Numbered from the stretch's first letter, positions 43,265 to 53,884 are shown. The stretch: 64,000 bases of DNA from Leptospirales bacterium (GCA_019694685.1 JAIBBM010000007.1:1-64000), one strand, 5' to 3'. Translations and numbers: made by a program. The notes: a model not told the origin generated them from the letters alone.

Positions 43265-44689
43265 TCAGCAGTCGTAGTAGAGAACAAATTCGTAAGGGTG
43301 TGGTCTCTGGTTTACGATTTTTTCAACTTCCGCGCGCTTGTATTCGATGTAGTTGCTGATGTAATCTTCGTCGAATACTCCGCCTTTGGTCAGCCAGCTG
43401 TGGTCCGCTTCCAGTGCGTCGAGAACCTTTGTGAGGTTAGGCGGAACTGATTTCAATTTCGCTTTTTGTTCGGGCGTTGCGTCATAGAGGTTGAAGTCTG
43501 CCGGTCCACCTGGATCGATCTTGCTCTGGATACCGTCCAGACCAGCCATGATCATCGCAGCAAATGCAATGTATGGGCAGCAAGACGCGTCCGGAGTACG
43601 GAATTCAATTCTCTTTGCCTTTTCGCTCGCACTGACAGCGATCGGAATACGAATCGACGCAGAACGGTTTCTTGCAGAGTATACAAGATTCACAGGAGCT
43701 TCAAACCCTGGAACAAGACGCTTGTAGCTGTTTGTAGTAGGGTTGGTGAAAGCGAGCAGAGCCGGTCCATGGCTGAGAATACCGCCGATGTAGTTCAAGC
43801 ACTGATCGGAAATTCCCGCATATTTGTTTCCAGCGAAGATATTCTTTCCGCCTTTCCACAGGGACTGGTGTGTGTGCATGCCAGAACCGTTGTCGCCGAA
43901 GATTGGCTTTGGCATGAAAGTAGCGGAGTATCCATGACGACGCGCTACGTTCTTCACAATGTATTTGTAAAGTTGCAGTTTGTCTGCCATCTTGATTCCT
44001 TCGTCTACGACGAAGTTGATCTCAGCCTGTCCAGGACTTGCTACTTCATGGTGGTGCTTCTCGGTTTTGATTCCGGCTTTTTCCATTTCGTGCAGCATTT
44101 CAGAGCGAATGTTCTGGAATGTATCGCTTGGAGGCAGAGGGAAGTATCCTTCTTTGGTGCGGATTTTGTATCCAAGGTTTGGACCTTCATCGCGGCCCAT
44201 GTTCCAGGATGCTTCGTCTGAATCGATGAAGTAGAAGCCAGAGTTCATGTTCTGGTCAAAGCGCACATCGTTGAAGATAAAGAATTCTGCTTCTGGCCCG
44301 AACCACACAGTGTCAGCAATTCCGCTGTCCTGCATGTATTTGATCGCTTTTTTTAGAATGTAACGAGGATCGCGGCCGTAAGGTTTCGGATTCGCTCCTG
44401 GTTCGTAAATGTCGCATACGACTGCCATCGTCTTGTGCTCGAGAAACGGATCAATAAACACCGTATCTGCGTCCAGACGAGCCAGCATGTCTGATTCGTT
44501 GATTGCTTTCCATCCGCGGATGGAGGAACCATCAAAACCGATCCCGTATGTGAAAGACTCTTCGTCGATCGCGTGTAGCGGCATCGTGAAATGTTGCATG
44601 GTTCCGAACATGTCGGTAAAACGAATGTCCACAAACTCGACCTTTTCCGACTTGGCCCAGTTGAGGACTTCTGATGGTGATTTAGCCAT
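43265..44689 (-). CDS. glnA: glutamine synthetase type I
   Basis: 474-residue GSI. Signature regions: GIGFDGSSIRGWKAINESDM, FGPEAEFFIF (metal Glu), HHHEVASPGQAEINF, FMPKPIFGDNGSGMHTHQSL and NRSASIRIP. The loop FNLYDATPEQ includes the tyrosine adenylylated by GlnE in GSI-beta enzymes, so covalent control is possible. Standard length. Upstream, a sigma-54-like element (44744-44759) would place the transcript start near 44733, suggesting nitrogen-dependent expression. Coexists with GSIII at 34373. Confidence 0.97.
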   Translation of the reverse strand: MAKSPSEVLNWAKSEKVEFVDIRFTDMFGTMQHFTMPLHAIDEESFTYGIGFDGSSIRGWKAINESDMLARLDADTVFIDPFLEHKTMAVVCDIYEPGANPKPYGRDPRYILKKAIKYMQDSGIADTVWFGPEAEFFIFNDVRFDQNMNSGFYFIDSDEASWNMGRDEGPNLGYKIRTKEGYFPLPPSDTFQNIRSEMLHEMEKAGIKTEKHHHEVASPGQAEINFVVDEGIKMADKLQLYKYIVKNVARRHGYSATFMPKPIFGDNGSGMHTHQSLWKGGKNIFAGNKYAGISDQCLNYIGGILSHGPALLAFTNPTTNSYKRLVPGFEAPVNLVYSARNRSASIRIPIAVSASEKAKRIEFRTPDASCCPYIAFAAMIMAGLDGIQSKIDPGGPADFNLYDATPEQKAKLKSVPPNLTKVLDALEADHSWLTKGGVFDEDYISNYIEYKRAEVEKIVNQRPHPYEFVLYYDC

Positions 44690-44743
44690 TCAAAGACTCC
44701 TGATATTTGGTTCGCCGCATGGTTAGCCGCTCATGCGTATAAG

Positions 44744-44759
44744 AGCAAGTAATGTACCC
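44744..44759 (-). promoter_or_regulatory. sigma-54-like promoter of glnA
   Basis: On the minus strand GGGTAC-ATTAC-TTGCT, against the consensus TGGCAC-N5-TTGCW: both invariant dinucleotides GG (-24) and GC (-12) have the exact spacing, with two mismatches in the first block. It lies 55-70 nt upstream of the glnA ATG. Confidence 0.5.
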
Positions 44760-44766
44760 CCGGAAA

Positions 44767-44801
44767 TGGCATTTTTTTGCCTGATTTTTTGGCATTCGGC
44801 A
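44767..44801. promoter_or_regulatory. TGCC/GGCA repeat cluster upstream of glnA
   Basis: Four half-sites: TGGCA (44767), TGCC (44778), TGGCA (44790) and CGGCA (44797), forming overlapping inverted repeats with T-rich spacers just upstream of the sigma-54-like element. A candidate site for an enhancer-binding or nitrogen regulator; not a match to the enteric NtrC box. Confidence 0.35.
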
Positions 44802-44919
44802 TAGGCTACGGCAACCTGTCGCTGGTCCAGGCACGGCTTGAAAGCCGGTTTTGCGCGAACGAATGGACGGGGGGACCGTCTACTATACAGGTGGCATTTG
44901 GAATTGCCCCGGAGGGAAA

Positions 44920-45234
44920 ATGAGATCGATTCTTTACAGCACTCTGGTTGTGGTCCTGCTTGCTCTGGGTTTCAGTCAGGCGATTGCACAGCCTGCGACC
45001 TGCGAGGCCGCTTGCGCGAAGTATCGTGAATGTGCTGTCGACATCTGGAAAAAGAACAACAAGGTTCCGACCGCCGAGCAGAGTAAAACGATGTACGGCG
45101 GGTGCATGCGCACTTGCGGAAAGTTCAAAGAGAAGACTCTGGTTTGCTACAAGCAGACTCTGGCCGCCAAAGGCGACGCTTGTATGACCTACTGGAGCTG
45201 CGTTCAGTCTGCCTACAACAGCGGGAAGAAGTAA
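44920..45234 (+). CDS. small secreted Cys-rich protein
   Basis: 104 residues from ATG 44920, with GGAGGG 5 nt upstream. Signal peptide ends AIAQ; the mature part has eight cysteines in a regular pattern (TCEAACAKYREC, GGCMRTCGKF, VCYKQ, DACMTYWSC), suggesting a compact four-disulfide helical protein in the periplasm or outside. Such small Cys-rich proteins occur in leptospires, but I cannot name the family with certainty. Divergent from glnA, with a 230-nt shared intergenic region. Confidence 0.72.
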   Translation: MRSILYSTLVVVLLALGFSQAIAQPATCEAACAKYRECAVDIWKKNNKVPTAEQSKTMYGGCMRTCGKFKEKTLVCYKQTLAAKGDACMTYWSCVQSAYNSGKK

Positions 45235-45261
45235 GGCAGCCAGAAACTAAAGTTCTACAAA

Positions 45262-46844
<1,583 letters not shown>

Positions 46845-46888
46845 GGGTCCTTTTATCTCACGCCCACGGTGAAGTTCAAGGAATAACT

Positions 46889-47806
46889 TTAGAAGGTCAT
46901 TCTAAAAGACGCGACTATTTGTTTGTCCGGCTCGCGGTTGAAGGATCGTTCGTCCGTATTATGCTCATTATACGAAATGTCAAAGGTAGGGCGAACCCCA
47001 CTGTCCACAATGAAACCACTTTCCCACGTGATACCGTTCAGGATAATGTGGGTCATCTGCACTCCGTAGACAATTCCGAGGGAAGCAATGGAGTAATTGT
47101 AGCGATTGATGCGTGCCCTGTACTCGGTGAAAGCCCTGCGGTTTGCGTCTAACCCGTAGGCAAGTCGGAACGGAAGAGGAGCGTCCACAGGTGCCACAGA
47201 AACGAGAAGGTTGACCAGAACGTCGTTGTGGTTCGCATCGCGTGCGGCCAGCGCCTTGCGCCTTTTGTCATAGATGTTGTAGAGTGCACCGGCCGTTGCG
47301 CCTGCATAGATGGATCCAACAATCGGTCTCCCTATTGCGAAATGACCCCATCCTGGAACCAGAGCAGACCTCCACGCGAAGTCTTTGAAACCAATGATAT
47401 CGTCTGGTTTCTCCATATCTTCGCGCTCAACACTTTCGCGTACAGCTTTGGCCGCAGCGGCGCGCTGTTTGGCCAGTTCTGCCTGCCGAGCGATGTCCGC
47501 TCTTTTACGTGCTTCTTCTTCCTGCGCGCGCAGTTGTCTCATGCGCTCCAGTTCTTTCATGGCCGCGTCTCGTCTGGCCTTCCGTTCCGCTTCGAGTTTT
47601 GCTTTCTCTTCCGCCGTGTGATATGCAATTCTTCGCACGGTGGACTTTTGAATCTTCTGAAGTCCGTTTTTTGTTTTAATATCCAGGGTCTGATCGTTCT
47701 GGGCCACGATGGAACCTTCGAGAATGCGGCCGTCCTTCATATATACGATTTCTGCGCTTAGAGAAGAGCACAGTAGGAAGGCAAGAATGACGAGGCTGCG
47801 GCCCAT
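46889..47806 (-). CDS. secreted coiled-coil protein with C-terminal membrane-type domain
   Basis: 305 residues from ATG 47806. Signal peptide (MGRSLVILAFLLCSSLSAE), a small beta domain (IVYMKDGRILEGSIVAQNDQ, like an SH3/Sm-type sequence), a long Arg/Glu/Ala coiled coil (about 65-135), and a C-terminal region with hydrophobic Gly-rich segments (WRSALVPGWGHFAIG, IVGSIYAGATAGALYNIYD) of the DUF5683 kind. Probably envelope-associated. The pattern of periplasmic strand, coil and short membrane hairpins is recurrent in spirochete proteins of unknown role. Confidence 0.68.
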   Translation of the reverse strand: MGRSLVILAFLLCSSLSAEIVYMKDGRILEGSIVAQNDQTLDIKTKNGLQKIQKSTVRRIAYHTAEEKAKLEAERKARRDAAMKELERMRQLRAQEEEARKRADIARQAELAKQRAAAAKAVRESVEREDMEKPDDIIGFKDFAWRSALVPGWGHFAIGRPIVGSIYAGATAGALYNIYDKRRKALAARDANHNDVLVNLLVSVAPVDAPLPFRLAYGLDANRRAFTEYRARINRYNYSIASLGIVYGVQMTHIILNGITWESGFIVDSGVRPTFDISYNEHNTDERSFNREPDKQIVASFRMTF

Positions 47807-47889
47807 GGCACAAACTCTGACCACGACCCGGGGCCGTCAAACTGCTTCCGTTGAAAATTTGAAGATCTGCACGAGTTCTTTAGAATGGG

Positions 47890-48570
47890 TCAGTGTGTGA
47901 TAGGAACAAATCTTACCGGCAGGACTTTTTCTTCCGACAGACGCCCGTTTGATCGACGCATGACGGTAAGATCTTGTTGCATTTCCCCCACCGGAATCAC
48001 CATCTTTCCGGATTCTGCCAGTTGATTCACCAATTCTTGTGGAATGGTTGGTGGAGCAGCTGTGACTATGATTCGATCAAACGTTCGTTTCTGTGGCCAG
48101 CCTGAGCTTCCATCCCCGCAATAGAAATCAATGTTCTCGAATCCAAGAGCATGCAGCGTCTGCCGGGCCGTCTGTTGCAGGCTGGCAATGATTTCGATTG
48201 TATACACTTCTGCGCCCAGAATGGCAAGCACTGCCGTCTGGTAGCCGCAACCTGTTCCAATTTCAAGAATCGAATGTCCTGGTTTAACTTCTAGAAGTTC
48301 TGTCATGTACGCCACGATGTATGGCTGCGAAATTGTTTGTCCTTCCCCGATGGACACAGGATGATCTTCGTACGCTTCGCTTTGCAGATTCCCAGGAATG
48401 AATGCGTGTCGCGGGATGGCTCGCATAGCTCGCAAAACGCGAGGATCCTTTACGCCTCTTCTCTGGATCTGTTCGGTGACCATGCGTTCTCGTTCCGGGG
48501 CGCGATCTGAATTGCCCAAAAGCCGTTTGAGCATTTCCTCTGAATCAAAACTGGAAGTAGAAGAACTCAT
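47890..48570 (-). CDS. pcm: protein-L-isoaspartate O-methyltransferase
   Basis: 226 residues. PIMT methylates isoaspartyl residues for repair of aged proteins, using SAM. Seen are ERMVTEQIQRRGVKDPRVL, RHAFIP, EGQTISQPYIVAYMTELL and the SAM-binding ILEIGTGCGYQTAVLA with VYTIE. Complete. The start overlaps the MBOAT gene by 26 nt. Confidence 0.95.
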   Translation of the reverse strand: MSSSTSSFDSEEMLKRLLGNSDRAPERERMVTEQIQRRGVKDPRVLRAMRAIPRHAFIPGNLQSEAYEDHPVSIGEGQTISQPYIVAYMTELLEVKPGHSILEIGTGCGYQTAVLAILGAEVYTIEIIASLQQTARQTLHALGFENIDFYCGDGSSGWPQKRTFDRIIVTAAPPTIPQELVNQLAESGKMVIPVGEMQQDLTVMRRSNGRLSEEKVLPVRFVPITH

Positions 48571-49927
48571 CTCCTGAAAATCTGCCCAAAAAGATTAATA
48601 CGTAAAACATAGCAATCAGGCAAGCCCATTTTGCGCGAGGAGAAAGCTTTTCCAGAATGCTCTGATTGTCTCCATTAATGTGCGAAACAAATACTGGAAG
48701 ACAGAATAAGAAAGCAAGCGGGTGAATTTCTGGGGCTTTCCATATGCTTAGCAGTCGTGCCACTTCCAGGGGCGAACCCAGGCGAAAGATCATCAGGCCC
48801 AGTGCAAAAGTCAGAAATGTAGCAAGAACTCCTGCCCCACGAACGATCGGGCCTCCGCCTGAAAGAAAAGGACGCAGAAGGACATACACGCACAGGCACA
48901 GCCCGCAATAGAATCCCCACGCCACGTAGCCGGCGGAAGCCCCATGCCACAGTCCACCAATCGTCCAGACAATGAGGAGATTTCGCATCTGCATTCCCAT
49001 CCCCGATCGATTTCCACCGAGCGGAATGTATATGTAATCTCTGAGAAAGGAGCCCAGAGTGATGTGCCATCGTCTCCAGAATTCGGCGGGGTTGGTTGCG
49101 CGAAATGGATGATTGAAGTTTTGGACAAGTTCGATTCCCAGCATTCGAGACATACCCCGGGCCATGTCTGAATACCCGGAGAAGTCTGCATAAATCTGAA
49201 CCGCGAAAAAAGTTGCGGCCAGTATCAGGGTGGGTGCGTCAGAAATTGTGTGCTTCCCGATGTCGAGTGCACTCATGGGAGCTCCGTGGTTTCCCACCAG
49301 TCTGTTTACTTCCAGTGCCAGGTTGTCCGCGATGACTAGCTTCTTGAAAAGCCCGCTGAATGCGAGGATGGAACCACTCTGAATACCGCTTAACGTTGAT
49401 TTTGGAGGATCCTTTAAAAGAGGAATCAAATGACCGGCCCTTGCGATCGGGCCGGCCATCATTTTTGGAAAGTAAGTCCCAAATAGAAGTAGATCGCGGA
49501 AGTTCTTCTCCGCGGGTAGTCCGCGGCTCACATCAACTACGTAGGAAATCAATTCAAAAGTATAGAAGCTAATCCCGACTGGCAAAAGTACGTTCAGTGC
49601 GGGCAGGCCTGGATTCATTCGGCCCAGAAGTAAGGACAGACTCTCTGCAAAGAAACCGTAATACTTAAAAAAGCCAAGTAGTCCGAGATTGACGCAGATG
49701 GCTACGATCAGCCAGATTCTTTTGCGCGTTTTCTCCAATTGTAGCGCGCAGATGTAGTTTGCAGTTACCGTTACTGCAAGCAGGCCTAGTATACGCCAGT
49801 TCCAGTACCCGTAAAAAAACAGAGAAGCACCCAGGAGTAAATTCTTTCGGAAGCTCGTAGGGGCCAGATGGTAAGCGGCCAGGACCAGACCAAAGAACAG
49901 CGCGAAGTCTAAAGTGTGAAATAGCAC
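48545..49927 (-). CDS. MBOAT-family O-acyltransferase (AlgI-like)
   Basis: 460-residue polytopic membrane acyltransferase. AlgI-type signatures: LPVGISFYTFELISYVVDV, GTYFPKMMAGPIARA, ADFSGYSDMARGM, NFNHPFRATNPAEFWRRWHITL, LRDYIYIPLGGNR and the active-site His in GGLWHGAS. Members move acyl groups to polysaccharide or lipid acceptors across the membrane. No DltD/AlgX-like partner is adjacent. GTG start, 6 nt after the MBL-fold gene. Confidence 0.94.
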   Translation of the reverse strand: MLFHTLDFALFFGLVLAAYHLAPTSFRKNLLLGASLFFYGYWNWRILGLLAVTVTANYICALQLEKTRKRIWLIVAICVNLGLLGFFKYYGFFAESLSLLLGRMNPGLPALNVLLPVGISFYTFELISYVVDVSRGLPAEKNFRDLLLFGTYFPKMMAGPIARAGHLIPLLKDPPKSTLSGIQSGSILAFSGLFKKLVIADNLALEVNRLVGNHGAPMSALDIGKHTISDAPTLILAATFFAVQIYADFSGYSDMARGMSRMLGIELVQNFNHPFRATNPAEFWRRWHITLGSFLRDYIYIPLGGNRSGMGMQMRNLLIVWTIGGLWHGASAGYVAWGFYCGLCLCVYVLLRPFLSGGGPIVRGAGVLATFLTFALGLMIFRLGSPLEVARLLSIWKAPEIHPLAFLFCLPVFVSHINGDNQSILEKLSPRAKWACLIAMFYVLIFLGRFSGDEFFYFQF

Positions 49928-49933
49928 AGTAGA

Positions 49934-50581
49934 TTAGAGAAAGGGATTTGTTCTTTTTTCATCAAAGATCCGCGTGAATTCTCCGTGGCCGGGGATCACA
50001 GTGGTTCCGTCGTCTAGTACCATGAGGCGATCTTTTATGCTTTTTATGATTTGGTCGTAGTCGCCGCCAGGCAAATCGGTCCTGCCTATGCTTCCTGCGA
50101 ATAACGTGTCCCCGCTGAAGAGGATTCCGCGCTCTGCGATGCTAAAGGAGCAGGATCCAGGAGTGTGTCCGGGCGTGTGCAAGACATGCATTTTGAATCT
50201 ACCGAACGACAACACTTCATCATCCTCCAGTCTGTGTGATATTTCTTCTTTTGCTTCGACAGGAGGTAGACCAAACCAGCCGCACTGCTGGGGCAGAATT
50301 CGATACAGAGGGAGATCCCCCGGATGCATACATACCGCGGATGCGTGTCCTGAATTTCTGCAATGAGAAGCGACTTCATGCGTTCCAAGAACGTGATCGA
50401 AATGAGCGTGAGTATGAACGATGTATTTAACCTTGCAGCCCTTCTCTGTGAGCAGATCAATGATTCGATCCGCATCTCCGCCCGGGTCCACGACTATGGT
50501 TTCGTTGGTTGCCGTTTCCCGCAGAATGGAGCAGTTGCATCCAAGAGGAGCGACTGCAAAACTCACTATATCAAGATCCAC
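49934..50581 (-). CDS. MBL-fold hydrolase (glyoxalase II-like)
   Basis: About 215 residues. Metal-binding motif THAHFDHVLG, then HTPGHTPGSCSF, FSGDTLFAGSIGRTDLPGG and VIPGHGEFT, as in the YcbL/hydroxyacylglutathione hydrolase-like group. No canonical ATG is in reach: the start is set at GTG 50581, with GTG 50566 equally possible, because longer frames would overlap the divergent gene. First gene of the run to hinT. Confidence 0.88.
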   Translation of the reverse strand: MDLDIVSFAVAPLGCNCSILRETATNETIVVDPGGDADRIIDLLTEKGCKVKYIVHTHAHFDHVLGTHEVASHCRNSGHASAVCMHPGDLPLYRILPQQCGWFGLPPVEAKEEISHRLEDDEVLSFGRFKMHVLHTPGHTPGSCSFSIAERGILFSGDTLFAGSIGRTDLPGGDYDQIIKSIKDRLMVLDDGTTVIPGHGEFTRIFDEKRTNPFL

Positions 50582-50632
50582 TCGATGATAAAGATTGGAT
50601 GCGCGCCGGCTGTCTATTCTGAAATCTGACAC

Positions 50633-51208
50633 ATGATCAAACCGCTTCCCAGTCAGACAGCGCGTGACTGGCATCACCCAAACTGCTACGGCTGTGGGCC
50701 CGATAATGCGAAAGGACTACACGCAGATTTTCCATTTCATAACGAAACGGGAGAAGTGAGATTTCAGCACAGTGTGGAAAAATCTTTTGAAGGCGCGCCT
50801 GGATTTGTGCACGGTGGCGTCATTGCCGCCCTTTTAGATGAGGCGCAGGGTACATTGTGCTTTCATGTGGGCCATTTTGTGATGACGGAGCAACTTCACA
50901 TGAAGTACCATCGCGCGATGCCTCTGGAGACTCAGGTTTCCGTTCGCTGCTGGCTGACTGCAGTTAGAAAGAGAAGGCTCTACACACGCGGTACCATCCA
51001 TTCCCCTTCCGGAGAGCTTCTGGCCAGTTCCAGCGCGTCCTGGTATGTTCTTACTGAGCGAATATTGCAGAAGTTGTTTGCGGAGAGATATTCGCCCGAA
51101 GATCATGCGCGCAATGCGGCGATTCTTGAGGCCAACCGCAAACGAGCTCGCGAAATTCGCCGTCGCCTGCGTCAGGTCGTTTCTGCATCAAATCAGGCAG
51201 GATTCTGA
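50633..51208 (+). CDS. PaaI/THEM4-like hotdog thioesterase
   Basis: 191 residues. An N-terminal CYGCG motif, then the hotdog helix APGFVHGGVIAALLDEAQG with Gly-Gly and Asp/Glu typical of PaaI-type thioesterases. The C-terminus adds a basic helical tail (about residues 150-185, ANRKRAREIRRRLRQ) not needed for catalysis. Substrate unknown. Divergent from the MBL-fold gene by 51 nt. Confidence 0.85.
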   Translation: MIKPLPSQTARDWHHPNCYGCGPDNAKGLHADFPFHNETGEVRFQHSVEKSFEGAPGFVHGGVIAALLDEAQGTLCFHVGHFVMTEQLHMKYHRAMPLETQVSVRCWLTAVRKRRLYTRGTIHSPSGELLASSSASWYVLTERILQKLFAERYSPEDHARNAAILEANRKRAREIRRRLRQVVSASNQAGF

Positions 51209-51233
51209 TCGCGAAAATAGTCAACCGCAGAGG

Positions 51234-52469
51234 TCAATGGCAGAGAGTGACCCCGCCGCCGCACTGGCATCCAATAGTAACTGTCCCTGGACCGGGTAGA
51301 ACACCGAAGGTCTGCTGGTCCAGAATGGTTTCAGGATACCCGTCATTATTCGCATCAAATCTGCACTGGATGATGTAGTTCACTCCACCCATCAGGTTCT
51401 TGATGATGTTGGTACCCTGTCGTACCGGCGTCGCCGCCACTGGAAGATTGTCCTCAATATAAGTTTCAACCGGATCCACGATTGCATAGTAGTGCCGATT
51501 GCTCTTTGTTCCGCCCTGAATGACGAGAGTGTTCACATAGTCCGGATAATAAACGCGCGCGCGCATGAGCACATTGCCACCCAGATCGCGTTCCTGCGCA
51601 TGTGCTCTTCTCCAGTCACTGAATGCAACAATGGAGCGATAGCCATTTGTATCCGTAAACCCATGAACCATCATATTTTCTTTCATGTTGAAACGCATTT
51701 CAACGACTCTTGTTACGTAATCGTTAGTCATGTACATAGAGTTAGCAGTTACGCCGCCCATGATAGAGTTGAAATGGAGAGGAAACCAGTACGGCGGCAG
51801 AACCTGTTTCAGACCATCGTTCAGATTGGGATCGTACTGAACAAGCGAAGTGATGTTGGTTGCGTTGATTACAACGTTGTTGTCGAACGCAGTTTGTTGA
51901 ATTGCGCCCGCCAGTTTGCTATGGCCGGTTGCGATTGCGCGAACAAAAATTCCTGCATGGAGATATACACCGGGCCCGACGTCTCTTGAAGGGTAGAGCG
52001 CACCGCGGCCGTTCATAAATTCCTGATAGTTGATGAGTCCGCCCGTAGAGAAGCAGGTATCATTTTCGAGGCTTACAGAGTAAGGCTGACTGCAGTAGAC
52101 CTGGCGTTCAGATGCGATTACATCCCAGAAAGCCTTCGCATCCTTCGCAGTATCAATGCTCCAGAGTCCGTTTCCGTAATCCTTTGAAGAGAGGCGAATC
52201 TCGCCAATGTCCAGGTAAATAGGCAGCTGGCTGTATCTGGGCACCCCGACTAGATCCACAGAAGTATCTTCTGCGTCCACGTAGAGGTTATTGTTGTTTA
52301 GTTCTGTGAATTCGAGCGGAGAGTCGGATGCGTACGTGCCTTTCAGGATCAATACAGTCTTGCTGTTCATCCCCAGGAGGCTGGACAGAAGCGGTTCCGC
52401 ATTCTTACCCTTGCATGATGCCACCATCAGGAGTGCGATCAATAGTAACGTTAAGCGGCATCTCTTCAT
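51234..52469 (-). CDS. large lipoprotein, unknown
   Basis: 411 residues. Signal with lipobox VASC (MKRCRLTLLLIALLMVASC). The mature protein is beta-rich with many Asn and Tyr (SMYMTNDYVTRVVEMRFNM, YYAIVDPVETYIEDN) and ends in a Cys cluster (IGCQCGGGVTLCH). The profile is that of surface lipoproteins found in leptospires. No catalytic motif recognised. It follows the OMP gene by 7 nt, so the two may be produced together at the outer membrane. Confidence 0.72.
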   Translation of the reverse strand: MKRCRLTLLLIALLMVASCKGKNAEPLLSSLLGMNSKTVLILKGTYASDSPLEFTELNNNNLYVDAEDTSVDLVGVPRYSQLPIYLDIGEIRLSSKDYGNGLWSIDTAKDAKAFWDVIASERQVYCSQPYSVSLENDTCFSTGGLINYQEFMNGRGALYPSRDVGPGVYLHAGIFVRAIATGHSKLAGAIQQTAFDNNVVINATNITSLVQYDPNLNDGLKQVLPPYWFPLHFNSIMGGVTANSMYMTNDYVTRVVEMRFNMKENMMVHGFTDTNGYRSIVAFSDWRRAHAQERDLGGNVLMRARVYYPDYVNTLVIQGGTKSNRHYYAIVDPVETYIEDNLPVAATPVRQGTNIIKNLMGGVNYIIQCRFDANNDGYPETILDQQTFGVLPGPGTVTIGCQCGGGVTLCH

Positions 52470-52476
52470 ATAAACC

Positions 52477-53115
52477 TCACAGAATAAAAGAAGTCATCAG
52501 CCCAAAGTGGAAGAAATGACCGTTTCGCTTCTTGAAATATTGCGTCTTCTGGTACCTTGGATCTGTTGTTCCAGTTGTGATGGGTAAGAGAGGTTGCTCT
52601 GGATCTTTCAGATGTTTTTCGTAAACCAGATTGTAGTCTATGCGAAGACCGATTCTGAATCTGCGCCCGGCAAGGATCGAAAACTCAGTGCCAAGGTATC
52701 CAAGAGGTTCCCAGCCATGTCTGTTTATAGGGCGCACCAGTACGTATGCTGTTCCACCGCCAGCCTTTAAGAAAACCTGCATACGAATCGGGAGCTGGAT
52801 TGGATAACTCAGCGCTGCGTAAATTGGGATGACAGTTGCGCTTTGAGTTTCGCGCGAAAAATAGTTCGAATAAGACGTCCCGAATTCCGTATACAGAATC
52901 CAGGGCCAGGTCATGCGATAGAACAGACCTCCACCCAGGTTGGAATCGAGTGCTGCATCCAGTTCAGTGCCAGGGAGGGGGTTGGATGCTCCGATCCACA
53001 GCCCAATCTCATGCTTCACGCGGGAAGCAGACTGCTGCTCCTGGGCATGAAGGCTGCTTGCGGCTGTGCCCGCTGCGAGCAAAACGATGCAGATCAGGAT
53101 TCTACTCTTTCGCAT
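52477..53115 (-). CDS. outer-membrane beta-barrel-like protein
   Basis: 212 residues from ATG 53115. A signal peptide (about 25 residues, ending ASSLHA) is followed by alternating amphipathic strands: HEIGLWIGASNPLPG, GGLFYRMTWPWILYTEFGTSY, VIPIYAALSYPIQLP, RFRIGLRIDYNLVYE. The last strand ends at a hydrophobic residue (FHFGLMTSFIL), resembling an OmpW/OmpX-size 8-stranded barrel. The start overlaps the truA stop by 14 nt. Confidence 0.72.
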   Translation of the reverse strand: MRKSRILICIVLLAAGTAASSLHAQEQQSASRVKHEIGLWIGASNPLPGTELDAALDSNLGGGLFYRMTWPWILYTEFGTSYSNYFSRETQSATVIPIYAALSYPIQLPIRMQVFLKAGGGTAYVLVRPINRHGWEPLGYLGTEFSILAGRRFRIGLRIDYNLVYEKHLKDPEQPLLPITTGTTDPRYQKTQYFKKRNGHFFHFGLMTSFIL

Positions 53116-53884
53116 GGTTTTCCTGGTCACCTTCTCGGGAACTCCTCATTCTGCCAGCATGAATCCTCATGAGCGGATGATCATCCGGAAGAGCCAGTTC
53201 CTTGAGTCCGGGGGCTGTTCCGGGGACATAAAACGCATGTCTGAAATACAAGCCCTCCGACGGGGCCGTCTGTCCTGTCTTGAAACGGGATCCAGACAGA
53301 ACTGCGTCTGTAATAGAGGAAAGCTTTCCTGCTGCTCGATCTACAATTGTTCCGGCGAGGATTCGAATCATGTTGTGCAGGAATGCATTGGCGCGAACAC
53401 GCAGAACGATCATATCTCCGTGCCCGGTCCATGGATCTTCTTTTCTGTAGAGAACGGCCGAATCGAGATATCGAACCGTTCCTTTTCCTTCGTAGAGTGT
53501 TTTTGTCAGAGCAATGAAGTCTCTATGACCGCAAATCGCCGCAAGCTCTTGATTGATTTCTTCTATTTCAAAGCCTTTCTTTCTGTGCCAGGACCTTCCG
53601 CGCCAGAATGGACTTCGCGCGCCAATGTGATACATGTATTCATATTCGCGAGCGATGCAAGAAAACCGAGGATGAAAGTTGCGCGGCATGTTCAGCGATT
53701 TCTGAACGGAAACATCAAAAGGCAGCAGCGAATTCAGGGAATAAGTGAGCTTCCCAGGATCCGGCGCAACAGGAGATAAGAATGTGGCCACCTGGCCTGT
53801 TGCGTGAACTCCGCTGTCTGTCCTTCCAGCGCAATCCACTCGCGTATGTTCGCGTACAACAATCTGCAAAGCATTTTCCAGCAA
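53102..53884 (-). CDS. truA: tRNA pseudouridine38-40 synthase (N-terminal start unresolved)
   Basis: TruA makes pseudouridine at positions 38-40 of tRNA anticodon stems. The catalytic Asp is in CAGRTDSGVHATGQ; other blocks are NSLLPFDVSV, ARFHPRFS-like NFHPRFSCIAREYEY and RANAFLHNMIR. The first canonical start, TTG 53884, would drop the conserved N-terminus; the open frame continues upstream as HRTALIVSYDGTKYAGFQ (to about 53968) and on to 54016, without any ATG, GTG or TTG. A CTG at 53992 is the nearest near-cognate start with room for a ribosome site. Either a non-standard start or a small indel must be involved. Confidence 0.88.
   Translation of the reverse strand: MLENALQIVVREHTRVDCAGRTDSGVHATGQVATFLSPVAPDPGKLTYSLNSLLPFDVSVQKSLNMPRNFHPRFSCIAREYEYMYHIGARSPFWRGRSWHRKKGFEIEEINQELAAICGHRDFIALTKTLYEGKGTVRYLDSAVLYRKEDPWTGHGDMIVLRVRANAFLHNMIRILAGTIVDRAAGKLSSITDAVLSGSRFKTGQTAPSEGLYFRHAFYVPGTAPGLKELALPDDHPLMRIHAGRMRSSREGDQENHAKE

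Noticed and set aside
44766..44781. TGGCA-T7-GCC as a sigma-54 promoter
   Set aside because: Only 9 nt lie between GG and GC instead of 10; the element at 44744-44759 has the exact spacing.
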